DNA from: CAZAMB01 sp964501365
Lineage (GTDB): Bacteria > Planctomycetota > Phycisphaerae > UBA1845
Direction of reading: 5' to 3'
Length of the DNA stretch: 64,000 nt
Assembly (NCBI GenBank): GCA_964501365.1
Contig: CAZCST010000014.1
Coordinates: 124,001 to 188,000 of the forward strand
Shown: positions 9,415 to 18,580 of the stretch, piece by piece
Position numbering within the stretch: the stretch's first letter is position 1
Layout of the letters: each line of letters opens with the position of its first letter
Position numbers and translations under genes: made by a program
Notes under the pieces: generated by a model
Database searches by the model: none
What the model was told of the DNA's origin: nothing
Seen by the model: the letters and a program-made list of their open reading frames with translations, nothing else

Positions 9415-9822
9415 GGTAGTTGCGCCGCTCCACGAAAAAATTCAATTTGAATCAGACAGTTCTTGACACGTTTCGTTGAGAGGGAAATAATCCCATTGAA
9501 TCGTAGGCGCGCCGGGGACGCGGGCGCGCAGCCAAGCAGCCCACCGGCGTCCGACCGAAAGCTCGCGTTCACGGAAATCGTCCGTGGTTCCGTGCACGAT
9601 AGGTTCCCGGTGTTGGAATTGCTAAGGGAAAGTTTCGACTTCATTGTATCCTTCATGCTGATTGACTTTACAGCCTCGTGTGGCGAGTCGATACTTTGCC
9701 TCCGCTGGCGCGAAAGTGTACCAAAAGGGCGGCCAAAACCAATGGCGCGACATGGCGTGTAGTGCTTTTCATTCGCGATTCGCCCGTCAGCGATCGCGGT
9801 TGTGCGTGAATTAGGAGATTCC
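9415..9822. other. Leader region of the pilus operon
   Basis: The 408 bases between the phosphatase start and pilM hold no convincing gene; open frames on both strands lack start signals and family-like sequence. A sigma-70-like promoter near 9463-9491 would imply a 5' leader of over 300 nucleotides for the pilM operon. A second promoter closer to pilM cannot be excluded. Confidence 0.45.
9463..9491 (+). promoter_or_regulatory. Candidate sigma-70 promoter for the pilM-secretin operon
   Basis: A consensus TTGACA box (9463-9468) is followed after exactly 17 bp by AATAAT (9486-9491). It points toward pilM and is the best -35/-10 pair I see in this region. If real, transcription would start about 320 bp before pilM. 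Confidence 0.45.
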
Positions 9823-11907
9823 ATGGCGACGGCACAGGCGGTTTGGGGGATCGACGTGGGTCGCGCTGCGCTAAAGGCGATCAAGCTGCGCCCGGGAACG
9901 GACGGTAAAGTTGAAGTCCTCGCGTTCGACTATGTGGAACACGCCAAGGTCCTTACCCAGCCTGATGCAGATCGTCATGCCTTGATCGCCGCCGCGCTGG
10001 AAAAATTCCTTTCCCGCAACGATGTTTCCAAAGACCAGGTATTCGTCAGTGTGCCGGGCCAGCACACACTGGCTCGATTTACGAAACTGCCACCCGTTGC
10101 GCCCAAACGAATTCCCGACATTGTGCGGTATGAGGCCGATCAGCAGATCCCCTTCGACATGGACGAAGTGATCTGGGACTACCAGACGTTTCAACAGGAG
10201 GGAATGCCGGACCTTGAGGTGGGTATTTTTGCGATGAAGCGCGAGCTGATTCGCGAGCATCTCCTGCACTTCGAGCAGGCGTCGATTGAACCGATCGGCG
10301 TCCAATCGGGGCCTCTGGCCGTGTATAATGCGGCTCATTACGACGGCTGGCTCGATGAGCATACGACGATTCTTCTCGACATTGGCGCAGAAAACACAGA
10401 CTTGATCGTGGCAACGAAGGATGCGTTCTGGACGCGCACCGTTCCCATCGGCGGCAATCGCTTCACTGAGGCGCTGGTGAAGGCATTCAAGCTGAGTTTT
10501 GCCAAGGCGGAAAATCTCAAGCGAACTGCCGAAGACAGCAAGTATGCGCGGCAGATTTTCCAGGCCATGCGCCCGGTCTTCGCCGACCTCGTTCAGGAAC
10601 TTCAACGGTCCATCGGCTTTTATTCCTCTACGCACCGCGACGCGAATGTCGAACGCGTGCTGGGCGTGGGCAACGCGTTTCAACTCCCCGGACTCCAAAA
10701 ATACCTGCAGCAAAACCTCAGCATGACGGTGGATCGCCCCGAAACCTTCAAGAACGCAAGCACAACCGCGGTCGCCAGCCAGGATGCATTCAAAGAACAG
10801 TTCTTGAGCTATTTCGTCGCCTACGGGTTGGCCATTCAAGGACTAGAGCTGTCCAAAGTGACAAGCAATCTGTTGCCTACCGAAATTGCCAAGCAAGTTG
10901 TGTGGCGCAAGAAGCGGCCCTCCTTTGCGGCGGCTGCAGCTTGTATCGTCGTGGCCGGTGGGCTTATCTGGTTTCGGCAGACCAGCGACATGAGTGCCCT
11001 GGCGGCCGGCGCAAAAGACGACAAGCCTCCGACAATCACGTACGCGCAGGCAGTAGATGTCATCGCCGGCGGGCCCAAGGGGAATCTTTCCGATCGCGGG
11101 CGTGCAGCGATGATCCTGGCCGCTGCGAACACCATGAAGAAGGCCCAAGCTGATTTGGCGGGCAAAGGCACAGATGAGGTCAAAGAAATCGACCAGTTGC
11201 TCGCTCTGCAAGGACATAAGACACTCGTGCCAGAGCTGATGCGAGTCATTCATGAATCGGCGCCGCGACCCAAGGGCGCATTGGGCGAAGCAACCACATC
11301 GCAGGAAATCGTCAAGGCGATCACCGGCGGGCCCGCTCGTGGAGAACGCGAGCAAGTCTGGATTGATAATGTCGATCTGATGTGGGAGCCGGACCTGGGC
11401 AAATACGTCTGGAACAGCAAGGTGGAAGCGCCTCCTGCGATCAACAAGTACGACCCTGACACTCCGCTTGCGGGATTCCTCATCAAGATGACCTGCCGAT
11501 CCCCCAACTCGGGAGGTTCGACCTTCATCAACGAGCATTTCCTGAAGACGTTGCGCGAAAAAGGGAGAACCGCGAGCAAGCAGTTCTATATCGATCAGGT
11601 TGTGCTTGTGGATGTCAACAAGGTATCCGCCGTGCCGGCCGGCGGGGCAAAGTCCGGCCCCACACGCGGGGCCCGCGGCGGAACAGCAACCGGAGCTGCA
11701 GCCACTGGCATTGCAACAAGCGTTCCTGCAGGAACCGTCGATCCAGTCACGCTGGAATCCACGACGAACGACTGGCAATTTGAAATCATGGCCAGCGCAT
11801 TGCTGGGTGAAGCCCCGGCCGAGGGCGAGGCCGCAAAAGCGGAGCCTGAAAAGGGAAAAAAACCCGAAGATAAGAAGCCTGCGACAGGAAAACCCAAGGG
11901 TCCGTGA
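9823..11907 (+). CDS. pilM: PilM-type actin-like ATPase with a fused PilN-like membrane segment
   Basis: Residues ~1-340 are PilM, the actin-fold cytoplasmic ring protein of type IV pili. GIDVGRAALKAIKL is at the start, FVSVPGQHTLARFTKLPP follows, and LLDIGAENTDLIVATKD is the second phosphate motif. At about residue 348 the text reads NLLPTEIAKQVVWRKKRP and then a transmembrane helix (~364-383). NLLP followed by a basic stretch and one helix is how PilN begins, so this 694-residue protein looks like a PilM-PilN fusion; ordinary PilM is about 350 residues. About 310 periplasmic residues follow and end in a Lys/Glu/Pro-rich tail. The ATG at 9823 lies downstream of a taggaga site. It heads an operon with two bitopic proteins and a secretin. 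Confidence 0.88.
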   Translation: MATAQAVWGIDVGRAALKAIKLRPGTDGKVEVLAFDYVEHAKVLTQPDADRHALIAAALEKFLSRNDVSKDQVFVSVPGQHTLARFTKLPPVAPKRIPDIVRYEADQQIPFDMDEVIWDYQTFQQEGMPDLEVGIFAMKRELIREHLLHFEQASIEPIGVQSGPLAVYNAAHYDGWLDEHTTILLDIGAENTDLIVATKDAFWTRTVPIGGNRFTEALVKAFKLSFAKAENLKRTAEDSKYARQIFQAMRPVFADLVQELQRSIGFYSSTHRDANVERVLGVGNAFQLPGLQKYLQQNLSMTVDRPETFKNASTTAVASQDAFKEQFLSYFVAYGLAIQGLELSKVTSNLLPTEIAKQVVWRKKRPSFAAAAACIVVAGGLIWFRQTSDMSALAAGAKDDKPPTITYAQAVDVIAGGPKGNLSDRGRAAMILAAANTMKKAQADLAGKGTDEVKEIDQLLALQGHKTLVPELMRVIHESAPRPKGALGEATTSQEIVKAITGGPARGEREQVWIDNVDLMWEPDLGKYVWNSKVEAPPAINKYDPDTPLAGFLIKMTCRSPNSGGSTFINEHFLKTLREKGRTASKQFYIDQVVLVDVNKVSAVPAGGAKSGPTRGARGGTATGAAATGIATSVPAGTVDPVTLESTTNDWQFEIMASALLGEAPAEGEAAKAEPEKGKKPEDKKPATGKPKGP

Positions 11908-11931
11908 TGGCTGTAGGACCGGAGTGAGTCG

Positions 11932-13242
11932 ATGGATTTTGTAAAACGAAACATGTTTTTCATTCTTTGCGTGGTGGGGGCGATTGCCGGCATTGCGCTG
12001 GGCGTGACCGGATTGCAGGCAATGCCCAGGGTCGTCACGGAGATGAAGGCGGCGGAAGGGATTTACAACAATCTCGAAGGCTTGCAAAGCAAGCCGGTCA
12101 ACGAACAGACCATAAAGGCCGAGGAAAAACGCATTGAATCCGTCAGGGCTGATCGCACACGAATTCTCGAGAAGTCTGAAGAGCTTTATCCGGGCTATTT
12201 CAAGGATTGTAATGGTGCAGGAGAAGAACACGCCTGCAAGCTTGCGAGTTTGGTGGATGACGTTTTTCCAGATGGAACAACAGATTCCCGACTGAAGTTT
12301 CGTGCAGCCTACCAACAGGCGATGAAAGATTTGATCGGGCTGCTCAATGGCGGGGGACCTTCTTCGGCTGTCGAGCAGGACCTGATGCGCCGCAAAATCG
12401 AGGACGAGAAGGCGGAATCAGCCGGCAATCCCGAAATGAATGCCGACTTCAGCGGTGAAACAAAGAACGCCGCCGGCGTCCTGACACGTGCAGGCGTTCG
12501 ACAGGATCCGAGGGTCCGCGCCGATCAGCAGGCCGCCCAGCGAATCTATTGCTACGTCACCGGACCCATCCCGGACAAAGAGCGCAAGGCTGACTATCAA
12601 CCGACATTTCAATACGAACCTGCGATGGAGGACGTGAATTCCGGCGAACCTCCGACGGAAGCCGAAGTGTGGAGGGCGCAGGTTGGCTATTGGATTCAGA
12701 GAGACATCGTCGAGGCCATCAAGGACATCAACAACGCTGCGGCCGATGAGTTGAAGGCGGCGGGCAAGGAACGGTGGGTGGGCACGCTCCCCGTAAAGGA
12801 ACTCATTTCAATCCGGCTGAGTCCTGATTTTTATGTGCCGCCGGAGGGGGCACTGTACCCAGTACCCGAGGCTGGCGGTTATGCACCGGCGGTTCCGGCG
12901 GGTACAGCCGAAACAGCGTTTACCAAGTCGGCCTCAGGACCCTACTACGAAGTCGTTCAGCTTTCCGTCAAGCTGGTCATGGATCAACGCTCTGTTCTTA
13001 AGCTGGTCGAGCGGGTCAGCAACAATCGTTTTTACACGCTGCTCCGGGCAGGCTACAAAGAAGTTCCGCCAAACCCATCGTTTGTCGGCAAGATTTACGG
13101 CCCCGGCCCTGCGGTGAATGTTGTTCTAGATTTTGAATTCGTCATGCTGGGCGGCTTGTTTCGGGAATGGATGCCGGCGGCGATTTGCGAAAAATACGCC
13201 ATCAAATGTCCCGAGCACGCGGGGGCCAAGGACGAAAAATAG
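11932..13242 (+). CDS. Bitopic inner-membrane protein of the pilus operon (PilO position)
   Basis: This 436-residue protein has one N-terminal transmembrane helix (residues ~8-29, FFILCVVGAIAGIALGVTG), then a helical segment of coiled-coil type (residues ~40-90) and a large periplasmic domain. That layout, and its place right after pilM, match the PilO slot of type IV pilus operons. The sequence itself does not show a PilO signature I can name, and it is twice the usual PilO length. The C-terminal part, with VVLDFEFVMLGGLFREWMP near the end, may be a ferredoxin-like fold, but that is a guess. Start ATG 11932 has GGAG at 8 bp, and the gap to pilM is 24 bp. Confidence 0.65.
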   Translation: MDFVKRNMFFILCVVGAIAGIALGVTGLQAMPRVVTEMKAAEGIYNNLEGLQSKPVNEQTIKAEEKRIESVRADRTRILEKSEELYPGYFKDCNGAGEEHACKLASLVDDVFPDGTTDSRLKFRAAYQQAMKDLIGLLNGGGPSSAVEQDLMRRKIEDEKAESAGNPEMNADFSGETKNAAGVLTRAGVRQDPRVRADQQAAQRIYCYVTGPIPDKERKADYQPTFQYEPAMEDVNSGEPPTEAEVWRAQVGYWIQRDIVEAIKDINNAAADELKAAGKERWVGTLPVKELISIRLSPDFYVPPEGALYPVPEAGGYAPAVPAGTAETAFTKSASGPYYEVVQLSVKLVMDQRSVLKLVERVSNNRFYTLLRAGYKEVPPNPSFVGKIYGPGPAVNVVLDFEFVMLGGLFREWMPAAICEKYAIKCPEHAGAKDEK

Positions 13243-13269
13243 TTGTGAGTGTGTTAACAGGCTGAAATC

Positions 13270-15138
13270 ATGGCAAAACAACTGGTCAATCCCTTTGAGC
13301 GGCACGTGGAGAAGCTGGTGCTGGCGATCGCCGGGCTGATGCTTGTCGGCGTGATGTGGAGGTACGTATTTTCCTCGCCGAACAAGATTCAGCTTGGTTC
13401 GGAGCCCGCCACGCCGGGTGTGGTTGATACGCGATTGGCTCAGAAGGCCAACGAAATTCTTGAACGCATCCGCACTGCCAAGCCTACGACAGCCGAACAT
13501 GAACCAAAATTTGAGCAATTCGTTCAAAGCCTCACACCGCTCAAGGCACTTGAACTGCCATTGGTCTCCGCGATGGGCCCTGAAATGCCGCTTGTCGATT
13601 CACCCGACGTGCCCACAGGCGGGGCCAAGCTGGTTGAAATACCTGCTCCGCAAAAGATTTTCTTTACTCAGGGGCGAAATACGCTCGTCACTTCCAGCCC
13701 TCAGGGGGGAGATGTGCGCACTCCAGTGGACTGGGTCATGCTTTCGTTTCCCATTGACGTCAAGGCAATTTCGGAATTGCAGCGGAAGGCATGGGGAGCC
13801 ACGCAATTGGCCGTCATTTTCGCTCCGCCCGAAGTCCAGCGCCGCATGATGAAGAGCGATGGCAGCTGGTCGGACAGTGATTGGCAGACGGTTGCGACCT
13901 CACCGAGTTTCAAGATGCCCACGCCTCCGACGATACGCCTTACAGAATCGAACGGCAAAGTCGTCGCCAACAAGGATGACCAAAAGGCCGCACAAAAGTA
14001 CCAGGAGGATATTGCAGATCCAAAAATCCAGTTACAAATTCTGCGGCCGCTGCCTCCGGTCTTTACCAAGGATGAATCACCCTGGAAGTTTCCGATCGTC
14101 TCGTCCTATGAAAACGTCGTGAAAATGGATCAGGAATTTCTAACCCCCAACAATCCGGCCGCGCCGATAGAAGACCGATATGGCGGCACGCCGACTGATA
14201 CGGGAAAGGCCAAACCCGAGCCCACCACCCCGGCTCAGGTGCTTAACAAGGAACTGGAGGATGCACGGGCACAGATGGAGTTGGGCCGTCAGCGATGGTC
14301 GCCGAACGAAGTGACGCTCGCGTACAACCGCGCCTTGGAGGTGTCGAGCGCCAAGGAAGCCTCGGCCGATCTAAAGGCCAAGGCGCAAAAACTGATGAAA
14401 GAAGCCGAGCAGCTCGTCGTGGATATTAAGCATAACCCCAAGGGCCCTGGAGGGCTGGTGGGGGGGCCCAAATCAGGTGAGACCGTCGTCAAGGCCAGGG
14501 AAAAAATGCCTATTCAGGAAATCTGGGCCTTCGACGCCGGTGTGGACAGCATCGCCAACGGTGCGACGTATCAGTTTCGCGTTCGGGCGCGCGTGTTGAA
14601 TCGACTGGCCGGCGTTCCGGAGAGCTTCGCCAAGCCAACCGATGCGCAAACAATCATCGTTGCAGGTGCCTGGTCGGAACCGACCGAGCCGATTCACATT
14701 CCGGAAAGCTCCTGGTTTTTTGTAACTCGAGAAGACAAGCCCAAGCGAGAAATCTACGCCGAGTTCTTTCGCTGGTATGACGGCGTTTGGGTAAAGTCCA
14801 ATGCGGCCAATTTTCAGGAAGGTACGCTGCTCGTGCATGAGGAACGGGTTTCCGTTCCCAGCATTGCGGATCGCACCGTGGCCGAGAAGCCAACCGTTCC
14901 TTTTGGAGAAGATCTGACTCTGCTCGACATCGAATTTGCGCTGCCCATGCGCGAGCGAAAATCGGGAAGCAATCCGATGACGGTGAAGTTTGCCGGACAA
15001 CCAACGCCGGCGACGGCGGCGGTCTTCGTCAATGGGAAGGGCGATTTGCAGGAGCGCGTGGTGGCGATTGATAAGGAGAATCCAATGAAGAGGGACATCA
15101 AGCCCTGGATTCCTCCAAAGAAATCGTCAACGCCTTAG
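13270..15138 (+). CDS. Bitopic inner-membrane protein of the pilus operon, unknown family
   Basis: The product has 622 residues. A short basic N-terminus (MAKQLVNPFERHVEKLVL) leads into a single transmembrane helix at about residues 15-36. The remainder is periplasmic, with a helical region near residues 320-370 and, around 415-480, a segment reading ATYQFRVRARVLNRLAG that resembles a fibronectin type III strand pattern. No PilP lipoprotein motif is present. By operon position it probably links the PilM/O-like complex to the secretin, as PilP does elsewhere; this is inferred from order only. I do not recognise the family. It starts 27 bp after the previous stop. Confidence 0.6.
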   Translation: MAKQLVNPFERHVEKLVLAIAGLMLVGVMWRYVFSSPNKIQLGSEPATPGVVDTRLAQKANEILERIRTAKPTTAEHEPKFEQFVQSLTPLKALELPLVSAMGPEMPLVDSPDVPTGGAKLVEIPAPQKIFFTQGRNTLVTSSPQGGDVRTPVDWVMLSFPIDVKAISELQRKAWGATQLAVIFAPPEVQRRMMKSDGSWSDSDWQTVATSPSFKMPTPPTIRLTESNGKVVANKDDQKAAQKYQEDIADPKIQLQILRPLPPVFTKDESPWKFPIVSSYENVVKMDQEFLTPNNPAAPIEDRYGGTPTDTGKAKPEPTTPAQVLNKELEDARAQMELGRQRWSPNEVTLAYNRALEVSSAKEASADLKAKAQKLMKEAEQLVVDIKHNPKGPGGLVGGPKSGETVVKAREKMPIQEIWAFDAGVDSIANGATYQFRVRARVLNRLAGVPESFAKPTDAQTIIVAGAWSEPTEPIHIPESSWFFVTREDKPKREIYAEFFRWYDGVWVKSNAANFQEGTLLVHEERVSVPSIADRTVAEKPTVPFGEDLTLLDIEFALPMRERKSGSNPMTVKFAGQPTPATAAVFVNGKGDLQERVVAIDKENPMKRDIKPWIPPKKSSTP

Positions 15139-15143
15139 CGCGA

Positions 15144-15350
15144 TTGGCGTCCAAAGTCGCCGCGGAACAAAAGATGGAATTGCCTCGCGGACTGGTTGCG
15201 GGGCGTTATGCGTGCGTCTACTATTGGGTGATGCGGCCCGGCGGCGCGTTTGGGCTGCATAAGTTTTTGACCAACCCCACGACGTGGGCAGTGATGGGTT
15301 TCAAGGAACGGCGGGATCGGCATCTGCGCGGATCGTCATCCCGTCCGTAA
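15144..15350 (+). CDS. Possible small protein between pilus genes
   Basis: A 68-codon frame starts at TTG 15144, five bases after the preceding stop, and ends 37 bp before the secretin. It reads MASKVAAEQKMELPRGLVAG and continues with aromatic and basic residues, ending in an Arg/Ser-rich tail. It has no signal peptide, no membrane helix and no ribosome binding site worth the name. It could be a real small cytoplasmic protein, the tail of an older gene, or chance. I recognise no family. Confidence 0.3.
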   Translation: MASKVAAEQKMELPRGLVAGRYACVYYWVMRPGGAFGLHKFLTNPTTWAVMGFKERRDRHLRGSSSRP

Positions 15351-15387
15351 GGAACCAGGCCCAGCGTCAAAGCTAAGGAGGATTCCT

Positions 15388-18300
15388 TTGCGTCGCACTT
15401 GGATTACCCTGCCGGTATTGTTCCTTGTTCAATTAGCACCCCTTGGGCTTCCCGACACTGCGCGGGCCCAGAACGCGGGTGCGGATCTGGACAGGGCCAT
15501 TCAGCTTTTTAAGGACGGCGACTATCTCGCTGCTCAAGAGATGCTGACCAACGTGAACCGGTCGCAGCTCAGCGCCGAGCAACAGTCACGCCGTGACGAC
15601 TATGTCAACCGCGTGCAGACGGCGATCACCATGCTGGAGCGTGCGCGCCGCGATCTCGAAGAGGCGAGCCGTGCCATGCAGGAGGGCAATAAGGCCAAGG
15701 CCGGCGAACTGCTCGACATGGTGATGGCCAATGAGTATGCCACGCAGCCAATCCGCGAATCCGCAACATCCCTTCGATTAGAATTGCAGAATGGGTCGGG
15801 TACAAAGGTTGTACAAGCTCAGCCGGTGCAACCACCACCTCCGCCCCCTGCGCAACCTGTCGTCCAGGAAGTAGTTCAGCAACCGGAAGTCATTCCGCAA
15901 GTGGTCATCCAGCAGCCCCAGGAGTCCGCAACCCAGAAGGTAACGACCATTTCCCCCGAAGACGTCAAGCGGGCAACAGACCTTACGGCTCAGGGAAACG
16001 CGAAGATCGCGGCCAGCCAATACGACGAAGCGCTGGCACTGTTTAAGTCGGCCCTTGATGCGGTTCCCGGATATCCGGAGGCGGTCGATGGACTTCGCGT
16101 AGTTCAGGCCCATCAGGCCAATGTTTCCGGAGTCGCCGTCGATTCCTTGATCGCGAGAATTCAACGGGAAGACGCGATTAACTGGCAGCGTACGGTCGCG
16201 GAATATCGTGACGCGGAAACCGCCATTCGCCAGCACATTTCCAACGAACGTTTTGAAGAGGCCCGGCAATTGCTGGTCCGGGCCAACCAGATTGTGGAGG
16301 CCGGGCGTCAGTTCGCCGATCCTCTGTCGAAATATGATGCGCTTCGCGCTGAGGCCAATGCCCTGGCGGCGCTGGTTGACGAATCCGAACGAACCTACAA
16401 CGAGCAAAAAGTGGCCGAGGTGCGCCGTCAGATCGAGGCACAGCGGGCCGAACGGATTCGACAGGATGAGGCCAACCGCCGCGAGCAAGTCGAAAAGCTG
16501 ATGGAGCAGGCTCGTCAGCATCAGGAAGATGGCGATCTCGACGCAGCGATCGTCGTGCTCAATCAAGTCGTCATGATCGATCCCAAGTACAAGCCCGCGC
16601 GATGGATGATCGACAATCTCGAGGAGCTTCGTGCCAACAAGCACGGGCGCGCCCTTCGCGACGAATTCGGCAAGCAGAGTCGTGAATCCCTTAACAATGT
16701 CGAGGAGGCCAAGATTCCTTGGGCTGACTTGCTTCGGTATCCAAAGAACTGGCCGGAGATTATTGCCCGGCCCGAGCGCGGCGGACCTCGCGGATCAGTG
16801 CGGACCAGCACGTTTATGGCTGCACTGGACACACCCGTTCCGATCAATTTCCAACAGGAGCCGTTTGAGCAAGCCATTGAGAAGCTGGCGTCATCCCAAA
16901 ACCTGAACGTCATCGTGAAATGGCATGATTTACAACGGGTGGGCGTCGCTCCCACCGTTCCCATTACACTCCGCGTGCCAAACGAAATTTCGCTCAAGCG
17001 GGCCCTGACCGAAGTACTCGATCAAGCTGGCGCCGGTGGGGCGACTCTTGGATACGAAATTACCGATGAGGCCATCGTCATTGCCACCCAGGACACGCTC
17101 GACAGGAACACGCACCAGGTTGTGTACGACATCAACGATCTGTTGATGGAGGTTCCCAATTTCAATGACGCTCCGATGCCCGATCTGGCCGAGGCCAATC
17201 GGCGAAATCAGCCACGGCCCCAGCCCAACCCGCAAAATGCCTGGCATGACGATGATGATGAGAGCGACTCGTCGGCGAGGGATGTGGCCGACCCCGATCG
17301 GCAGCGGCGCGTGGCCGAGATCATTGGACTGATTCAGGACAATGTTGCCCCGCAAAGCTGGCGCGATCGCGGCGGAGTGGTTGGACATATTTCGGAAATC
17401 AACGGTCAGCTGGTGATTACGCAGAACTCGTCGGCGCAGCGCGCGATTGGCGACCTGCTCGGCAAGCTGCGCGAACAGCGTGCGATTCAGATTGCCGTCG
17501 AAGCCCGGTTTATCACCGTATCGAGCCACTACCTCGAAGAATTGGGCATGGATCTGGACATCGTGCTCAACAGCGGCAACGCGGGCTACGATTTTATTCC
17601 AGGAGCCAACGGTCCGGTCACCGATCCGGTACTGGGCAATGCGCTCTTGCTGCCGCGCTCGTTCTCGCGACTGGGATTTACGCCCAATGCTCCTGCCCTG
17701 GGAACGGCGACCGGCACCGCACAGGCCGTAACGCCCGTCCCCCAGCCCTATGGTCAGCCGTTTCTGGTTCCGCAGAAGCAGGGGGGCAACGGAAGCCAGA
17801 TGTCACCAGTTCCGATTACCAACCGGATTAATCAGTTCACCGATCCGGCCAACCTTGGTAGCGACGTGCCGGGCAGCTTCGCGGGACAGCAATTGCCGCC
17901 TGCGTTGAGTATCTTTGGCAGTTTCCTCGACAACATTCAGGTCGATTTTCTCATTCGCGCCACGCAGGCCGATTCGCGCACGACCGTCCTGACGGCGCCC
18001 CAGTTGGTGCTGTTCAATGGGCAGCGTTCGTGGGTGGCCGTCACGATCCAGCAGAACTTCGTCAGCCAGTTGAACCCCGTCGTCGCCACGGGTGCGGTCG
18101 CCCAGGCGCCTGTCACAGGTACGATCGACTCGGGTGCGGTATTGGATGTGAACGCGACGGTGACGGCGGACAAGCGGTACGTGACGATGACCTTGCGTCC
18201 CGGCGTGACACGATTGCTCGACTTGCAGACGATTCCGTTTTCGGGCGGTGGTGCGGGCGGTGGGTTCGGCGGCGGAACGGCCCTCAATGCGTTTATTCAG

Positions 18301-18570
18301 TTGCCCACGCTTTCGAGCCAGCGGGTACAGACCACCGTCTCAGTGCCTGACGGTGGAACGCTCCTGATCGGCGGCCAGAAGCTGGCAAGCGAAACCGAGG
18401 TGGAAGCCGGCGTGCCGATTCTCTCCAAGATTCCGATTCTCAAGCGGGCGTATAATTCTCGCTCGATGGTCAAGGACGAACAGACGCTGCTCATCCTCAT
18501 CAAGCCCAAGATTCTGATTCAGAGCGAACAGGAAGAAGAGGCGTTCCCGACGTTTGCTGCGCCTCCTTGA
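15388..18570 (+). CDS. Outer-membrane secretin (PilQ/GspD type) with TPR N-terminus
   Basis: The TTG start at 15388 sits 6 bp after AAGGAGGA, the strongest ribosome binding site of the operon. Residues 1-27 are a signal peptide (ending TARAQ). Residues ~28-135 and ~190-240 look like TPR helices (AIQLFKDGDYLAAQEML), split by a Pro/Gln-rich linker. Residues ~290-410 form a long coiled coil. Residues ~487-570 (FEQAIEKLASSQNLNVIVKW) resemble an STN/N0 domain. The pore domain begins near 670 with VEARFITVSSHYLEELGMDL and ends with TTVSVPDGGTLLIGGQK, GVPILSKIPILKRAY and LLILIKPKIL, the secretin signature. It forms the outer-membrane ring for pilus or protein exit. At 1060 residues it is longer than most PilQ because of the TPR and coiled-coil extension. 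Confidence 0.93.
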   Translation: MRRTWITLPVLFLVQLAPLGLPDTARAQNAGADLDRAIQLFKDGDYLAAQEMLTNVNRSQLSAEQQSRRDDYVNRVQTAITMLERARRDLEEASRAMQEGNKAKAGELLDMVMANEYATQPIRESATSLRLELQNGSGTKVVQAQPVQPPPPPPAQPVVQEVVQQPEVIPQVVIQQPQESATQKVTTISPEDVKRATDLTAQGNAKIAASQYDEALALFKSALDAVPGYPEAVDGLRVVQAHQANVSGVAVDSLIARIQREDAINWQRTVAEYRDAETAIRQHISNERFEEARQLLVRANQIVEAGRQFADPLSKYDALRAEANALAALVDESERTYNEQKVAEVRRQIEAQRAERIRQDEANRREQVEKLMEQARQHQEDGDLDAAIVVLNQVVMIDPKYKPARWMIDNLEELRANKHGRALRDEFGKQSRESLNNVEEAKIPWADLLRYPKNWPEIIARPERGGPRGSVRTSTFMAALDTPVPINFQQEPFEQAIEKLASSQNLNVIVKWHDLQRVGVAPTVPITLRVPNEISLKRALTEVLDQAGAGGATLGYEITDEAIVIATQDTLDRNTHQVVYDINDLLMEVPNFNDAPMPDLAEANRRNQPRPQPNPQNAWHDDDDESDSSARDVADPDRQRRVAEIIGLIQDNVAPQSWRDRGGVVGHISEINGQLVITQNSSAQRAIGDLLGKLREQRAIQIAVEARFITVSSHYLEELGMDLDIVLNSGNAGYDFIPGANGPVTDPVLGNALLLPRSFSRLGFTPNAPALGTATGTAQAVTPVPQPYGQPFLVPQKQGGNGSQMSPVPITNRINQFTDPANLGSDVPGSFAGQQLPPALSIFGSFLDNIQVDFLIRATQADSRTTVLTAPQLVLFNGQRSWVAVTIQQNFVSQLNPVVATGAVAQAPVTGTIDSGAVLDVNATVTADKRYVTMTLRPGVTRLLDLQTIPFSGGGAGGGFGGGTALNAFIQLPTLSSQRVQTTVSVPDGGTLLIGGQKLASETEVEAGVPILSKIPILKRAYNSRSMVKDEQTLLILIKPKILIQSEQEEEAFPTFAAPP

Positions 18571-18580
18571 GTTTGTAGCA

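Noticed and set aside
9463..9762. 99-codon plus-strand frame upstream of pilM
   Set aside because: It starts inside the promoter-like sequence, has no ribosome site and no recognisable pattern.
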